From NCBI GenBank assembly GCA_964348015.1, contig CAYGBC010000042.1:77980-141979 (forward strand): a stretch of 64,000 nt of DNA. The letters are read 5' to 3'. How positions within the stretch are numbered: position 1 is the stretch's first letter; every line of letters starts with the position of its first letter. Positions 25,582 through 34,032 of this stretch are shown piece after piece. Under the pieces are notes generated by a model, which saw nothing but the letters and a program-made list of their open reading frames with translations, made no database searches and was not told the DNA's origin. The stretch is from SOIA01 sp964348015 (GTDB taxonomy: Bacteria; Acidobacteriota; Aminicenantia; Aminicenantales; Aminicenantaceae). Position numbers and translations under genes: made by a program.

Positions 25582-27651
25582 ATGAAGGGAAAATTCGCGC
25601 TCTTATTACTACTCGTTCTTTTTTCACTTTCGGTTCTCACAGCTTATCCTGTCCAAGATAAAAAATTGATCAAGAACCTTCCTGATAGATACAGGGAGTG
25701 GCTTGAAGAAGAAGTTGTCTACGTCATCACACCTACAGAAAAAGAAGTTTTTCTCATGCTCGCGAACGACAGAGAAAGAGATCTATTCATAGAGGCCTTT
25801 TGGAAACATCGCGATCCGATACCCGCCACTCCCGAGAATGAATTTAAAACAGAGCATTATCAGAGAATCAGTTATGCGAACAAATGGTTTGGCAGAGGAA
25901 CCCCCACGGATGGCTGGAGAACGGATATGGGGAGAATTTATATAATATTGGGTGAGCCTAAAACGATTGATAGATATGAAAATCTGACAGAAGTTTACCC
26001 CACTATCGTCTGGTTCTACCAGGGAATGGGCAAGTATGGTCTTCCCGAGTCTTTTAATGTTGTCTTCTTCAAGAAGTACGGCGCCGGAGATTATGAGACA
26101 TACAGCCCTATTCGAGACGGTCCTCAACAGCTATTGGTCCATTACTTCGGCGATCCCAGAGATTATTTGAAAGCTTTTCATCAGTTGAGACTTATCCAAC
26201 CCCAACTCGCCAATGTTTCTCTCACCCTCATCCCGAGTGAACCGCTTCCTGGTATAAGCCCTTCCGCAGCTTCGGAAATTCTTCTCTCTAACATCGATGT
26301 CAGCCCTCAGAAATACGTAAAGGACCAGTATGCGGAGAAGCTGCTCAAATATAAAGACATTATCGAAGTTGAGTATTCAGCCAATTACATCGGAAACACC
26401 TACATGGTCTCTGCCATACATGAAAAATCAGGGATTTGTTTTGTTCATTACTTCATAGAACCCGAAAGACTTTCAGTCAACCTCATCGACAATAAGTACT
26501 ACACCACCTTGGAAATTTCAGTTCACATAACAGACGCGGAAGGAAAAACAGTATTCCAATACAATAAATCTATCCCTATTGAATTTGATGAACAACAACT
26601 CAAGATTATCCAATCCAAACCCTTCAGGTTTCAAGATGTTTTTCCCCTTGCTGAAGGAAGCTATAAATTCAATCTGCTTCTCAAAAACAGGATTTCCAAA
26701 GAGTTCACCTCATTCGAAAAGGATTTATATATTTCGCCCTCCCAGCATTCGGAAGAAATGACAACACTGATTTTGACTCCCTCAATAAAAAATGTCTCCT
26801 CAAACGAATCAAAAAAATCCTTTAAAGTGGGGAGTGTACAACTTTTTCCATCTGCGAGAAACGAATTTTCGATTCACGACACACTCTTTATCTTCTTCAA
26901 AACTCCTGACATAAATGATGAATTGAGAGAAACAGGTCGTCTTGAATTCATTTTTTACAAAGAAGACCAGGAATTTTTAAGAAGAGAAAAAGAGATTAAA
27001 GCCTACGCGAAACAAGGACAATTCCTGGAAGAATTCTCCTTGGCAAATTTCCCTCCCGCTATCTATCGTGTGGAGGTCAATGTCTTATCAGAAGAAAACA
27101 AAAATATATATTATCAGGACGCTTTCTTTTCCGTATCATTAGTCGAATCTATTCCCCGCCCGTTCATCTATTCAGAAATAGCCCCATCCTCGCTGGACCC
27201 CTTAACAGATTATATTTTGGGAGGTCAATTTTTCAACAAGGGGAACTATGAAAGAGCAGAATATTTCCTCGAAAAAGCATATCGGAAAAATCCTGCTTTT
27301 TTAAGATTTGCAGAAGGCTTCAGCAGAATCCTCTTCACTAAGAAAAAATTCCAAGAGGTTAAAAATATCTTGTTGCCCTTTTTAGAAAACCCTCAGGACG
27401 ATTACAGGTTCCTCAGACTATTGGGACAAACCTGCCAGAAATTAGGTCAATATGGGGAGGCGATAGATCACTACAAAAAGTATTTAGGCCATTACGGGAC
27501 GAACCTTGAAGTCCTCAATGCCATTGGCTATTGCTATTTTTCAGAGGGGAACAAAAAAGAGGCTCTGGAGGCCTGGGAGAAATCCCTTGAAATCAATCCC
27601 AATCAAGAAAAAATAAAAAAAATGGTCAAATCCTTAAAGGACGAAAAATGA
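25582..27651 (+). CDS. Exported GWxTD-domain protein with C-terminal TPRs, copy 2
   Basis: Paralogue of the first GWxTD protein, 689 residues with the same layout: signal peptide (1-21), GWxTD domain with GWRTDMGRIY at 111-120 preceded by ERDLFIEAFWKHRDPIPAT, a beta-rich middle with clearly matching segments (IEVEYSANYIGN, PERLSVNLI, EFTSFEKDL), and a TPR tail ending EKSLEINPNQEKIKKM. The two share the C-terminal EVNPNQEKI/EINPNQEKI signature, so they arose by duplication. GGGAG lies about twelve bases before the ATG. The stop overlaps the next start in ATGA, indicating translational coupling. Confidence 0.9.
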   Translation: MKGKFALLLLLVLFSLSVLTAYPVQDKKLIKNLPDRYREWLEEEVVYVITPTEKEVFLMLANDRERDLFIEAFWKHRDPIPATPENEFKTEHYQRISYANKWFGRGTPTDGWRTDMGRIYIILGEPKTIDRYENLTEVYPTIVWFYQGMGKYGLPESFNVVFFKKYGAGDYETYSPIRDGPQQLLVHYFGDPRDYLKAFHQLRLIQPQLANVSLTLIPSEPLPGISPSAASEILLSNIDVSPQKYVKDQYAEKLLKYKDIIEVEYSANYIGNTYMVSAIHEKSGICFVHYFIEPERLSVNLIDNKYYTTLEISVHITDAEGKTVFQYNKSIPIEFDEQQLKIIQSKPFRFQDVFPLAEGSYKFNLLLKNRISKEFTSFEKDLYISPSQHSEEMTTLILTPSIKNVSSNESKKSFKVGSVQLFPSARNEFSIHDTLFIFFKTPDINDELRETGRLEFIFYKEDQEFLRREKEIKAYAKQGQFLEEFSLANFPPAIYRVEVNVLSEENKNIYYQDAFFSVSLVESIPRPFIYSEIAPSSLDPLTDYILGGQFFNKGNYERAEYFLEKAYRKNPAFLRFAEGFSRILFTKKKFQEVKNILLPFLENPQDDYRFLRLLGQTCQKLGQYGEAIDHYKKYLGHYGTNLEVLNAIGYCYFSEGNKKEALEAWEKSLEINPNQEKIKKMVKSLKDEK

Positions 27652-28553
27652 AAAAATTCATTCATCTCAGTTTATTATTAAGTTTGATGTTTTTAATTTT
27701 GATCTCTTGCAGCTTTTCACGCAGGGTCAAAAATCTATCTCCTGAACATTCAGAATTTCTTTCTGAAGTGAGATACATCATCACAAAAAAAGAGAAAAAG
27801 GTCTTTCGTAATATTCCTGCTTCGGAAAGAGAAAATTTCATCGAGGAATTCTGGAAAAAGCGAGATCCTGATCCGGAGACAGAAATAAACCAGTTCAAAG
27901 ACACATACTATGACCGGATCAAGGAAGCCAATCATCTCTTTGCAGAAGGCGCCACTCCGGGTTGGCTTCAGGATAGAGGAAGAATATACATTTTATTAGG
28001 GCCTCCTGAAATAAGAGATGTATATCCGATGGGATACACCTTCTATGACCGGCCGAGTGAAGTCTGGTACTATGGCCTATTCCCCATCATCTTCATCGAT
28101 TATTCCTTTGCAGGTAATTATGAACTCCTTCCGTTAAGCGCTCAGCATGTGGCCACACTCATGAGCGGCCAAATGAACCTCAAACCCCGGGTGGGAATGG
28201 AAGGGGTGACGCTTGACTTCAAGCTCAAACTCAAAAAAATTGGAGATGACCAAGTCCAAGCCCAGATCGAGATTCCGTATAAAAACATATGGCTTACGGA
28301 AAAGGATGACAAACTTGAAACAACTTTGCGTCTGCGTATTGAGGTTTTCTCAGATTCAAAAAAGAAGGTTTGGGGTATGAATGAAGAGTATTTGATTTCC
28401 TTAGGTGAGGATGAAATAAAGGAATCATTAGGAAAAAAATATGAGATTCCTGTGAAAATGACACTTTCCCGAGGAAAATACAGGATGACTATTTCGCTCG
28501 AAAATAAAACAGATAACAAGATTGTCAAAAAAACAATTAAATTCAATTTATAA
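27648..28553 (+). CDS. GWxTD-domain lipoprotein, short form
   Basis: Shorter family member of 301 residues. It has a lipoprotein leader with the cysteine at position 21 (ILISC). The GWxTD domain is near the N-terminus: ERENFIEEFWKKRDPDPET, then GWLQDRGRIYILLGPP at 105-120, where the threonine of the motif has become glutamine. A beta-rich C-terminal module follows and there is no TPR tail. It overlaps the upstream stop by four bases. A lipidated short form beside two soluble long forms suggests an assembly anchored at a membrane. Confidence 0.87.
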   Translation: MKKFIHLSLLLSLMFLILISCSFSRRVKNLSPEHSEFLSEVRYIITKKEKKVFRNIPASERENFIEEFWKKRDPDPETEINQFKDTYYDRIKEANHLFAEGATPGWLQDRGRIYILLGPPEIRDVYPMGYTFYDRPSEVWYYGLFPIIFIDYSFAGNYELLPLSAQHVATLMSGQMNLKPRVGMEGVTLDFKLKLKKIGDDQVQAQIEIPYKNIWLTEKDDKLETTLRLRIEVFSDSKKKVWGMNEEYLISLGEDEIKESLGKKYEIPVKMTLSRGKYRMTISLENKTDNKIVKKTIKFNL

Positions 28554-28569
28554 GCGAGGAGAGGTTAAT

Positions 28570-29532
28570 TTGTTCAAGAAAAAAACACTCATACTCTTTT
28601 TTCTGATTGTTGTTTTTCTCCTCACGAGTTCTCAACTCCTCCCTCAAGCAGGAAGAGGAAGAGGCCGGATCAGTGGAAAGGTCGCTGATGAGGAGGGAAA
28701 TCCGATCCCCTCAGCTAAAATCACTCTTCAATTCCAAGAAGATGAGGAATTAATCAAAGAAGTGGTAACAGATAAAAAGGGGAAATGGAAAATTGGAGGG
28801 CTGGGAAGTGGGTATTGGATAATTACCGTATCCGCTCAGGGATTCATTCCCTTTCAAAAAAATATCAATGTCAGCCAGCTTGAGAGAAATCCTCCCGTTA
28901 ATATCGTTTTAAAGAAAGCCGAAGAACAATTCTTTGAAGAAGCCCCTGAGATTGAGCTTTTTGAAAAAGGCAGCGCACTCTTTAAGGAGGGGAGGTTTGA
29001 AGAGGCCATTTCTTCCTTCCGGGAGTTCTTGGCAATGAATCCCGAACTCTATCAAGTTCATTTCAGCATCGGCAACAGCTTCAAGGAGCTGCGAAATTTT
29101 GAGCAAGCGTTGAAAGAATATCAAATCGTTCTTGAAAATGTTGAGGAAGGAGATGAGAAAAACAAAAAACTCAAAGCGAAAACTCTTGCCGCTATAGGTG
29201 AATGTTACCTGATGATGGAAAGAATTGATTCAGCTCAGGATTATTTTAAACAGTCCCTTGAGCTCAGCCCGGACGATGAAATCTTAGCTTACAACGTTGG
29301 AGAGATTTACTTTGCTCATCAGAAATTAAATGAAGCCATAAAATACTATAAATTGGCCAGTCAAATCAAGCCGAAATGGAGTGATCCGTACTACAAAATA
29401 GGCCTTGTGTATTTGAACAAGAAAGACAATGAAAAAGCAATCGATTATTTTTTAGAATTCCTGGAAATCGAACCAGATTCAGCCCGTTCAGTGAATGTGA
29501 AAAATATAATTAATTATCTCAAAAAAAGGTAA
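28570..29532 (+). CDS. Exported CarboxypepD_reg-like plus TPR protein
   Basis: Protein of 320 residues from a TTG start at 28570, chosen because GAGGAGAGG lies five bases upstream and 16 bp after the preceding stop. It has a signal peptide (about 1-26) and a carboxypeptidase-regulatory-like beta domain (about 32-115, GRISGKVADEEGNPIPSAKITL...GKWKIGGLGSGYWIITVSAQGF). About five TPRs follow (130-315). The regulatory-like domain is the same type found at the N-terminus of the TonB receptor encoded next door. It is the last gene of the operon and ends at a strong bidirectional hairpin. Confidence 0.87.
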   Translation: MFKKKTLILFFLIVVFLLTSSQLLPQAGRGRGRISGKVADEEGNPIPSAKITLQFQEDEELIKEVVTDKKGKWKIGGLGSGYWIITVSAQGFIPFQKNINVSQLERNPPVNIVLKKAEEQFFEEAPEIELFEKGSALFKEGRFEEAISSFREFLAMNPELYQVHFSIGNSFKELRNFEQALKEYQIVLENVEEGDEKNKKLKAKTLAAIGECYLMMERIDSAQDYFKQSLELSPDDEILAYNVGEIYFAHQKLNEAIKYYKLASQIKPKWSDPYYKIGLVYLNKKDNEKAIDYFLEFLEIEPDSARSVNVKNIINYLKKR

Positions 29533-29538
29533 ATAAAA

Positions 29539-29571
29539 AAGGGCCCTCTCATTGCAATTGAGAGGGCCCTT
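29539..29571. terminator. Bidirectional intrinsic terminator
   Basis: Perfect 13-bp inverted repeat (AAGGGCCCTCTCA at 29539-29551 and TGAGAGGGCCCTT at 29559-29571) with a 7-nt loop between convergent genes. On the minus strand the stem is followed by T6, a strong terminator for the TonB receptor gene. On the plus strand the U tract is poor. Confidence 0.9.
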
Positions 29572-29593
29572 GAGTTTCTGCCTCTACTTGTTC

Positions 29594-32500
29594 CTAAAAT
29601 ATGAACTTAAAGCCCAGTCGAACAGAAATTGCACTCTGGAAAGCGTACTCTTGCAAGAAACGAGGATCCGGAGTAATGCCATCAGCGATCATGACCTGCT
29701 CGTAATCAAATCCCGCAATAATTTCATCATTGTCCAGATAAACTGTTCCCAGGTTGGCTAAATTGAATAGACGCTGAGCGATTCTGTTATTGGTGATGTT
29801 GATTATGTTCGCGTTGATCTGGAAAGTGGTCGTGTCCCCGATTTTGATGTTGTATTCACCGTACAGGTCTGCTCTCCAGAGGAACGGGGTCCGTCCATCA
29901 GTAAAACGGCCGCGGGGGTAATATCCGTCTGCACGGTTGAGCTCAAATTCTCTGGTAACGGGAGTTCCTGTCGCAGCGTAGGCGTTCACACCAACAGTCA
30001 GACCGACATCCAGGCTGTAGGCGCCGTAAAATTTGAACTGATGAGGTCTGTCCGTGGGTAATTTGCCATAGGATTCTGTGCCGACTCCGCTTGTGAAGGG
30101 ATCGGAAGTGTAATGCAGGAACCAAGCATCAAAGTACCTCTCCACGTTTGGATCCTTCCTCCCATGTTCTTCAGAACTTGCCAGCCCCGCAAAGTTCCCC
30201 GTGAGTTGGCTCCAGGTGTAGTGCAATCCAGCCATCCAGTTGTTGGAGAACCTCTTGTCAAAACCGAGATCCACAGAATAGTAGTTGCGTTGGGCTTTCG
30301 GACACGTAACTCCCACTGGCACCAAGGCTGCAGGATCAATCGCTGCCTGTTCGGCATAAATATCGTTGATCCAGTCAGATCCGGGATTTCCGTTGTAGTA
30401 CTGCTCGCCTGCAGGTGTCTGGACGCCAATATCTTCAATCGCCCAGAGAATTCGGTTATGCAGAAATCGAGCCGTTACGGAAACATCCTGAAACAATTGA
30501 TGCTGAACACCCAGAGAGAATTCGGCCTTGCTGTAGGGCTTCATAGCCTGCGACCCTGAACTCGGTTGTGTGGTGTCATAGGAAGGAATTCTCCAGTCAA
30601 GGGTCTCAATATAGAAAGGCTCAATATCTGGGTCGAGGGACGGATGATCCCTCTCGCCAATCTCCCAATCAGCAACGACTGAAGCGGGGATAAGGTAATA
30701 ATGAGCCAGCCACTTGAAACCCCCATAAGAGCCTTCCGCCATATCGAGCTTCATCACGTCGTAATAAATTCCGGCGCTTCCAAAGACCTTCAACGTGGCA
30801 TCTCCAAAAACATCATAGGCAAAACCAAAACGAGGAGCCAGTTTGTCGATAAAATCGAACGCAATGGGCGGCTCTAAAAACTCAGGATTATCTATTGCGG
30901 CTTGGGAAGTCGGGTCCACAAATGATGGGATGTCTTCCTGTTCTGCTCGAACACCAAAGTTCAAAGTCAACTTATTGCCGATTGTCCAGCTATCCTGCAG
31001 ATAAAGTGCAATTCGGTTGCTGGAAATAGCGGCAATAGTGCCCAGCGGATCATAGGCAGCCATGTAACCATAATCATTTGTTTGACCCCGGAACGTATCC
31101 CCAATTGGGATATCGTAGCTGGCAGATTGATAAGGTTCCAGCCACCAGAAATACCAGGAATCATACGGAGCCGCGTCAAAGACATCCTGGGTAATCCTGA
31201 CCCATTGAATGCCAGCTTTCCACATATGCTCACCGGCAAGATCAACATACCATGTCGCATCCACAGCAGCCGTGTATTTGAGCTGAATATCTCTTTGGAG
31301 CTCATAACGGTCACCGCTCGGATAATTGTACCAGTACTGAGGTCTTTCCATTGCCGCAGGCACTCCGGGAACGCCGACATTGGTCCTGTAGAAATAGTAA
31401 CGCTCTCCTGGAGGTCCCACGATGTTCCGTACGTTGGTGCGGAAGATGCCTCCAAAAGCGCTCAAGAACATATTGTCGCTGAAGATGTAATCGCCTCGAA
31501 GAGCGGCTGTCCAACCAGGCCAATTGTAACCCGCGCCTGCCCAGTTGTAGTCAGGATTACTCGTCCCTGCGAGACTGGGAAGTGCTCCCCTGCGTCGATT
31601 TGTGTCTGTGCTCCAGCTTGCATGCATACGGAGTTTACGCAAAGGCTGCGCTGAAAATTTTATGTTGGCGTTGTGCCACTGTCGGGACTCTGTGAACGTT
31701 TTCGTTATGTCTTCATCAGGAAGGAAGAAAGTTTCTCTTACAGTTGTCTCAAATCTGGGGAGGTAACTTCCAAAGAACCACAGCTTATCCTTAATCAAAT
31801 AACCACCCAAGGCAAGACCGAGTTCAAACCTATCCCAGTTATCTTCCGGGTAGGTAATGTACTCATACCTTGTCGCATCATAAGGCGCGATCCTTAGAGA
31901 TGGCCTGGGCTCTCCATCGAGGGAGCTGGATTCATAGTAAAGCAATGTTTCCCCGTGATATTCATTTCCGCCGCTTCGAGTGACAACATTGATAACTCCT
32001 CCCATGGACCCTCCGTATTGGGCCTCGTATCCGCTGGACTTCACCTGAACTTCTTCAACGAACTCAAACATAATATTCTGTCCGGACACCCCATTGTACA
32101 TGGTCGTTGTGTCCACACCATCAACAAAGAACACGTTCTCTGAACTGCTGGCTCCATCAAAGGATATCCCTACAAGCTCGCTTTCTTCGTTGACTCCTGA
32201 AGCAATGGTGATGACCGAAGAGAAATCTCTGCCTTTGGGGAGCTTGGTGAACATCTCTCTCGAGATTGAATAGGTTGATGCACTCGTTCTGATATCGACA
32301 ATCGGAGATTCACCAACCACAGTGATTTCCTCCTCAACGGTGACTGGTCTTAACTCGACGTCCAGCCGAATAGACTGTCCTAACCGAATGACAACATCTT
32401 CCATATTCACAGTAGCAAAACCGGGCAATTTGAACGTGACGGTGTAGGTTCCTACGGGTAATTTCGTCAGCAGAAAACGACCTGTCTCATCAGTTTCTAC

Positions 32501-32671
32501 CATCCCTATCCCCATCAACTTAGGGCTTCTCGCTTCAACCGTGACTCCAGGAAGGGGTTCTCCTGTGTCGTCAAGGACGACTCCGATTAACTGTCCTGTC
32601 TGTTCCTGAGCAAATGATAATCCCGCCGTGAGTAGAAGGAATGCTGCTAACACGATAAAGCTTTTTTTCAT
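29594..32671 (-). CDS. TonB-dependent outer-membrane receptor with N-terminal CarboxypepD_reg domain
   Basis: Outer-membrane beta-barrel transporter or adhesin of the Oar/TonB-receptor type, 1025 residues. Signal peptide 1-21; a carboxypeptidase-regulatory-like domain (about 26-112, LIGVVLDDTGEPLPGVTVEA); a possible TonB-box-like EEEITVVGESP (about 116-126); a plug domain (about 127-245, FVDGVDTTTMYNG, GGSMGGVINVVTRSGGNEYHG); and a barrel ending in the aromatic GFKFIF. Such receptors import large substrates or bind surface polymers with TonB energy. There is no SusD partner nearby. It has its own sigma-54 promoter 260 bp upstream, matching control of the convergent GWxTD operon, so a functional link is likely. 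Confidence 0.93.
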   Translation of the reverse strand: MKKSFIVLAAFLLLTAGLSFAQEQTGQLIGVVLDDTGEPLPGVTVEARSPKLMGIGMVETDETGRFLLTKLPVGTYTVTFKLPGFATVNMEDVVIRLGQSIRLDVELRPVTVEEEITVVGESPIVDIRTSASTYSISREMFTKLPKGRDFSSVITIASGVNEESELVGISFDGASSSENVFFVDGVDTTTMYNGVSGQNIMFEFVEEVQVKSSGYEAQYGGSMGGVINVVTRSGGNEYHGETLLYYESSSLDGEPRPSLRIAPYDATRYEYITYPEDNWDRFELGLALGGYLIKDKLWFFGSYLPRFETTVRETFFLPDEDITKTFTESRQWHNANIKFSAQPLRKLRMHASWSTDTNRRRGALPSLAGTSNPDYNWAGAGYNWPGWTAALRGDYIFSDNMFLSAFGGIFRTNVRNIVGPPGERYYFYRTNVGVPGVPAAMERPQYWYNYPSGDRYELQRDIQLKYTAAVDATWYVDLAGEHMWKAGIQWVRITQDVFDAAPYDSWYFWWLEPYQSASYDIPIGDTFRGQTNDYGYMAAYDPLGTIAAISSNRIALYLQDSWTIGNKLTLNFGVRAEQEDIPSFVDPTSQAAIDNPEFLEPPIAFDFIDKLAPRFGFAYDVFGDATLKVFGSAGIYYDVMKLDMAEGSYGGFKWLAHYYLIPASVVADWEIGERDHPSLDPDIEPFYIETLDWRIPSYDTTQPSSGSQAMKPYSKAEFSLGVQHQLFQDVSVTARFLHNRILWAIEDIGVQTPAGEQYYNGNPGSDWINDIYAEQAAIDPAALVPVGVTCPKAQRNYYSVDLGFDKRFSNNWMAGLHYTWSQLTGNFAGLASSEEHGRKDPNVERYFDAWFLHYTSDPFTSGVGTESYGKLPTDRPHQFKFYGAYSLDVGLTVGVNAYAATGTPVTREFELNRADGYYPRGRFTDGRTPFLWRADLYGEYNIKIGDTTTFQINANIINITNNRIAQRLFNLANLGTVYLDNDEIIAGFDYEQVMIADGITPDPRFLQEYAFQSAISVRLGFKFIF

Positions 32672-32742
32672 TAATCCCTCCTTATTCCCTTTCCATCGGG
32701 AATGAACCTAATTAAACCTGGAGTGATAAATATTCCACTCCT

Positions 32743-32881
32743 CCCTTACCCATATAATTGATTTATCCTGATTCTCACCCCCTTTTTTTGGGTGCAGGGA
32801 ATGTAACAAGTTCAACCTGGGCGGATACTCTTTCACTTTCCCCTTACCCGTATGATTGATTTATCCTGATCCTTGTCCCCT
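32743..32881. repeat. Imperfect direct repeat of about 40 bp, 98-bp period, in the TonB-receptor leader
   Basis: CCCTTACCCATATAATTGAT... (32743-32782) recurs as CCCTTACCCGTATGATTGAT... (32841-32880), sharing ATTGATTTATCCTGAT and a C-rich end. Weaker similarity extends upstream of each (AACCTGG). Both copies lie between the sigma-54 promoter and the start codon, so they would be transcribed in the 5' leader. Confidence 0.7.
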
Positions 32882-32930
32882 TATTTTGTTTTTTCCTTTT
32901 GCCAGAACCGCTGACTGCATTTATAATTTG

Positions 32931-32946
32931 TGCAAGATTCGTGCCA
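32931..32946 (-). promoter_or_regulatory. Sigma-54 (-24/-12) promoter of the TonB-receptor gene
   Basis: Minus-strand sequence TTGGCACGAATCTTGCA matches the full consensus, including the G after the -24 box. The receptor start codon is 260 bp downstream, giving an unusually long leader that contains the duplicated element. Confidence 0.8.
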
Positions 32947-32988
32947 ATGATTCATTTTTTATTTCTTTTTTTATCAATAAGTTAAAAT

Positions 32989-33861
32989 TTAAACGCCGTT
33001 CGTAAAATCCAATTTATTGGAATCAATCCAATATTTTGTATCAACCGAGATGTTTTTGAGGGCCTTCAGAACGGCCTTCTTGAGCTCAGGATTGATCTTG
33101 ACTCCCTTTGTTTCGGCCAGGTTCAGATAATCTAAGGCCTTTAGGTACTCTCCCGCCATGTAATACAAACTGGCAAGATTATTGTACGCATTCCCGTGTT
33201 GAGGATCTAATTTAATCGCCTTTTGATATTGATCGCTCGCCTCCCTGTATCTTTTCACCTTGAAGAAGATATTTCCGTGGAAATAATAATAGTCTGCTGG
33301 GATTTCCTCTTCCTTTTGTACAGTAGGTAGAGGCCTGCTCAATCGGCTCTCGATATCGCTGAGCAATCCGTTCAATCTCCCGATTTCAGCCTGAACCTGC
33401 GACTGCTCTCTCCTATCTGTTGTCCTGGACAGCCTTTCTTTAAGATTCTCCAGAGTTTCCTGGATTTCCCTTTTTCTATCCTGGAGTCGAATCATGTACA
33501 GCTGTTCACGGTTGATTTTTAATTTAATAATATATATGTAATTTTCTTTCGCCTTTTCTATGTAACCTAGAGAATTGACAAAATCTCCCCGCCTGTAGGA
33601 AAGGCGAGATAAAAAGAAATAGGCATCCGGGTGCTCAGGCATTTTCTCCAGGCATTTTTTCAACTCTCTCTCTGCCTTTTTGTAATTCCCCTTAAAAAAA
33701 TGGCTTTTCCCTTTTTCAAATATGCTGTTAGCTATTTTATATCGTTGAAGAAGAAGGTGTTCCTCTCGAGTATAATCTTCCTGACTCAAAATCAAAGCGG
33801 ACCCCAGCAATGAAATTAATACGACCAAATAAAGGGCTCTGTTTCCCCTTTTCTTCCTCAT
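32989..33861 (-). CDS. Exported TPR protein
   Basis: Protein of 290 residues with an N-terminal signal or anchor segment (about 8-26) and TPR repeats at about 40-110 and 190-265 (YYYFHGNIFFKVKRYREASDQYQKAIKLDPQHGNAYNNLASLYYMAGEY). The middle (about 115-185) is a charged helical, probably coiled-coil stretch. No ribosome-binding site is seen before the ATG, so the exact start is uncertain. TPRs mediate protein contacts; no partner is identified, but the location between the TonB receptor and a protease-TPR gene suggests the same envelope system. Confidence 0.78.
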   Translation of the reverse strand: MRKKRGNRALYLVVLISLLGSALILSQEDYTREEHLLLQRYKIANSIFEKGKSHFFKGNYKKAERELKKCLEKMPEHPDAYFFLSRLSYRRGDFVNSLGYIEKAKENYIYIIKLKINREQLYMIRLQDRKREIQETLENLKERLSRTTDRREQSQVQAEIGRLNGLLSDIESRLSRPLPTVQKEEEIPADYYYFHGNIFFKVKRYREASDQYQKAIKLDPQHGNAYNNLASLYYMAGEYLKALDYLNLAETKGVKINPELKKAVLKALKNISVDTKYWIDSNKLDFTNGV

Positions 33862-33974
33862 TTTTTGCTGATTTAAAGGAGAGTTACCGGTTCTCTTCTC
33901 TCTGGTTTGCCTTCATTTTATTTTTTTTAATTCTGAACAGTCAACCCTTTTTTAAAAATAATTTGGATATAAGT

Positions 33975-34001
33975 TTGACATTTCCTTATCGGATGTATAA
34001 A
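33975..34001 (+). promoter_or_regulatory. Sigma-70-like promoter of the protease-TPR gene
   Basis: TTGACA (33975-33980) and TATAAA (33996-34001) are separated by 15 bp, slightly short of the optimum; a shifted -10 (TAAATT) would give 17 bp. The start codon is about 30 bp downstream. Confidence 0.45.
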
Positions 34002-34032
34002 TTTTAAACGTTAAGTTTTTCAGGAGGGAAAG

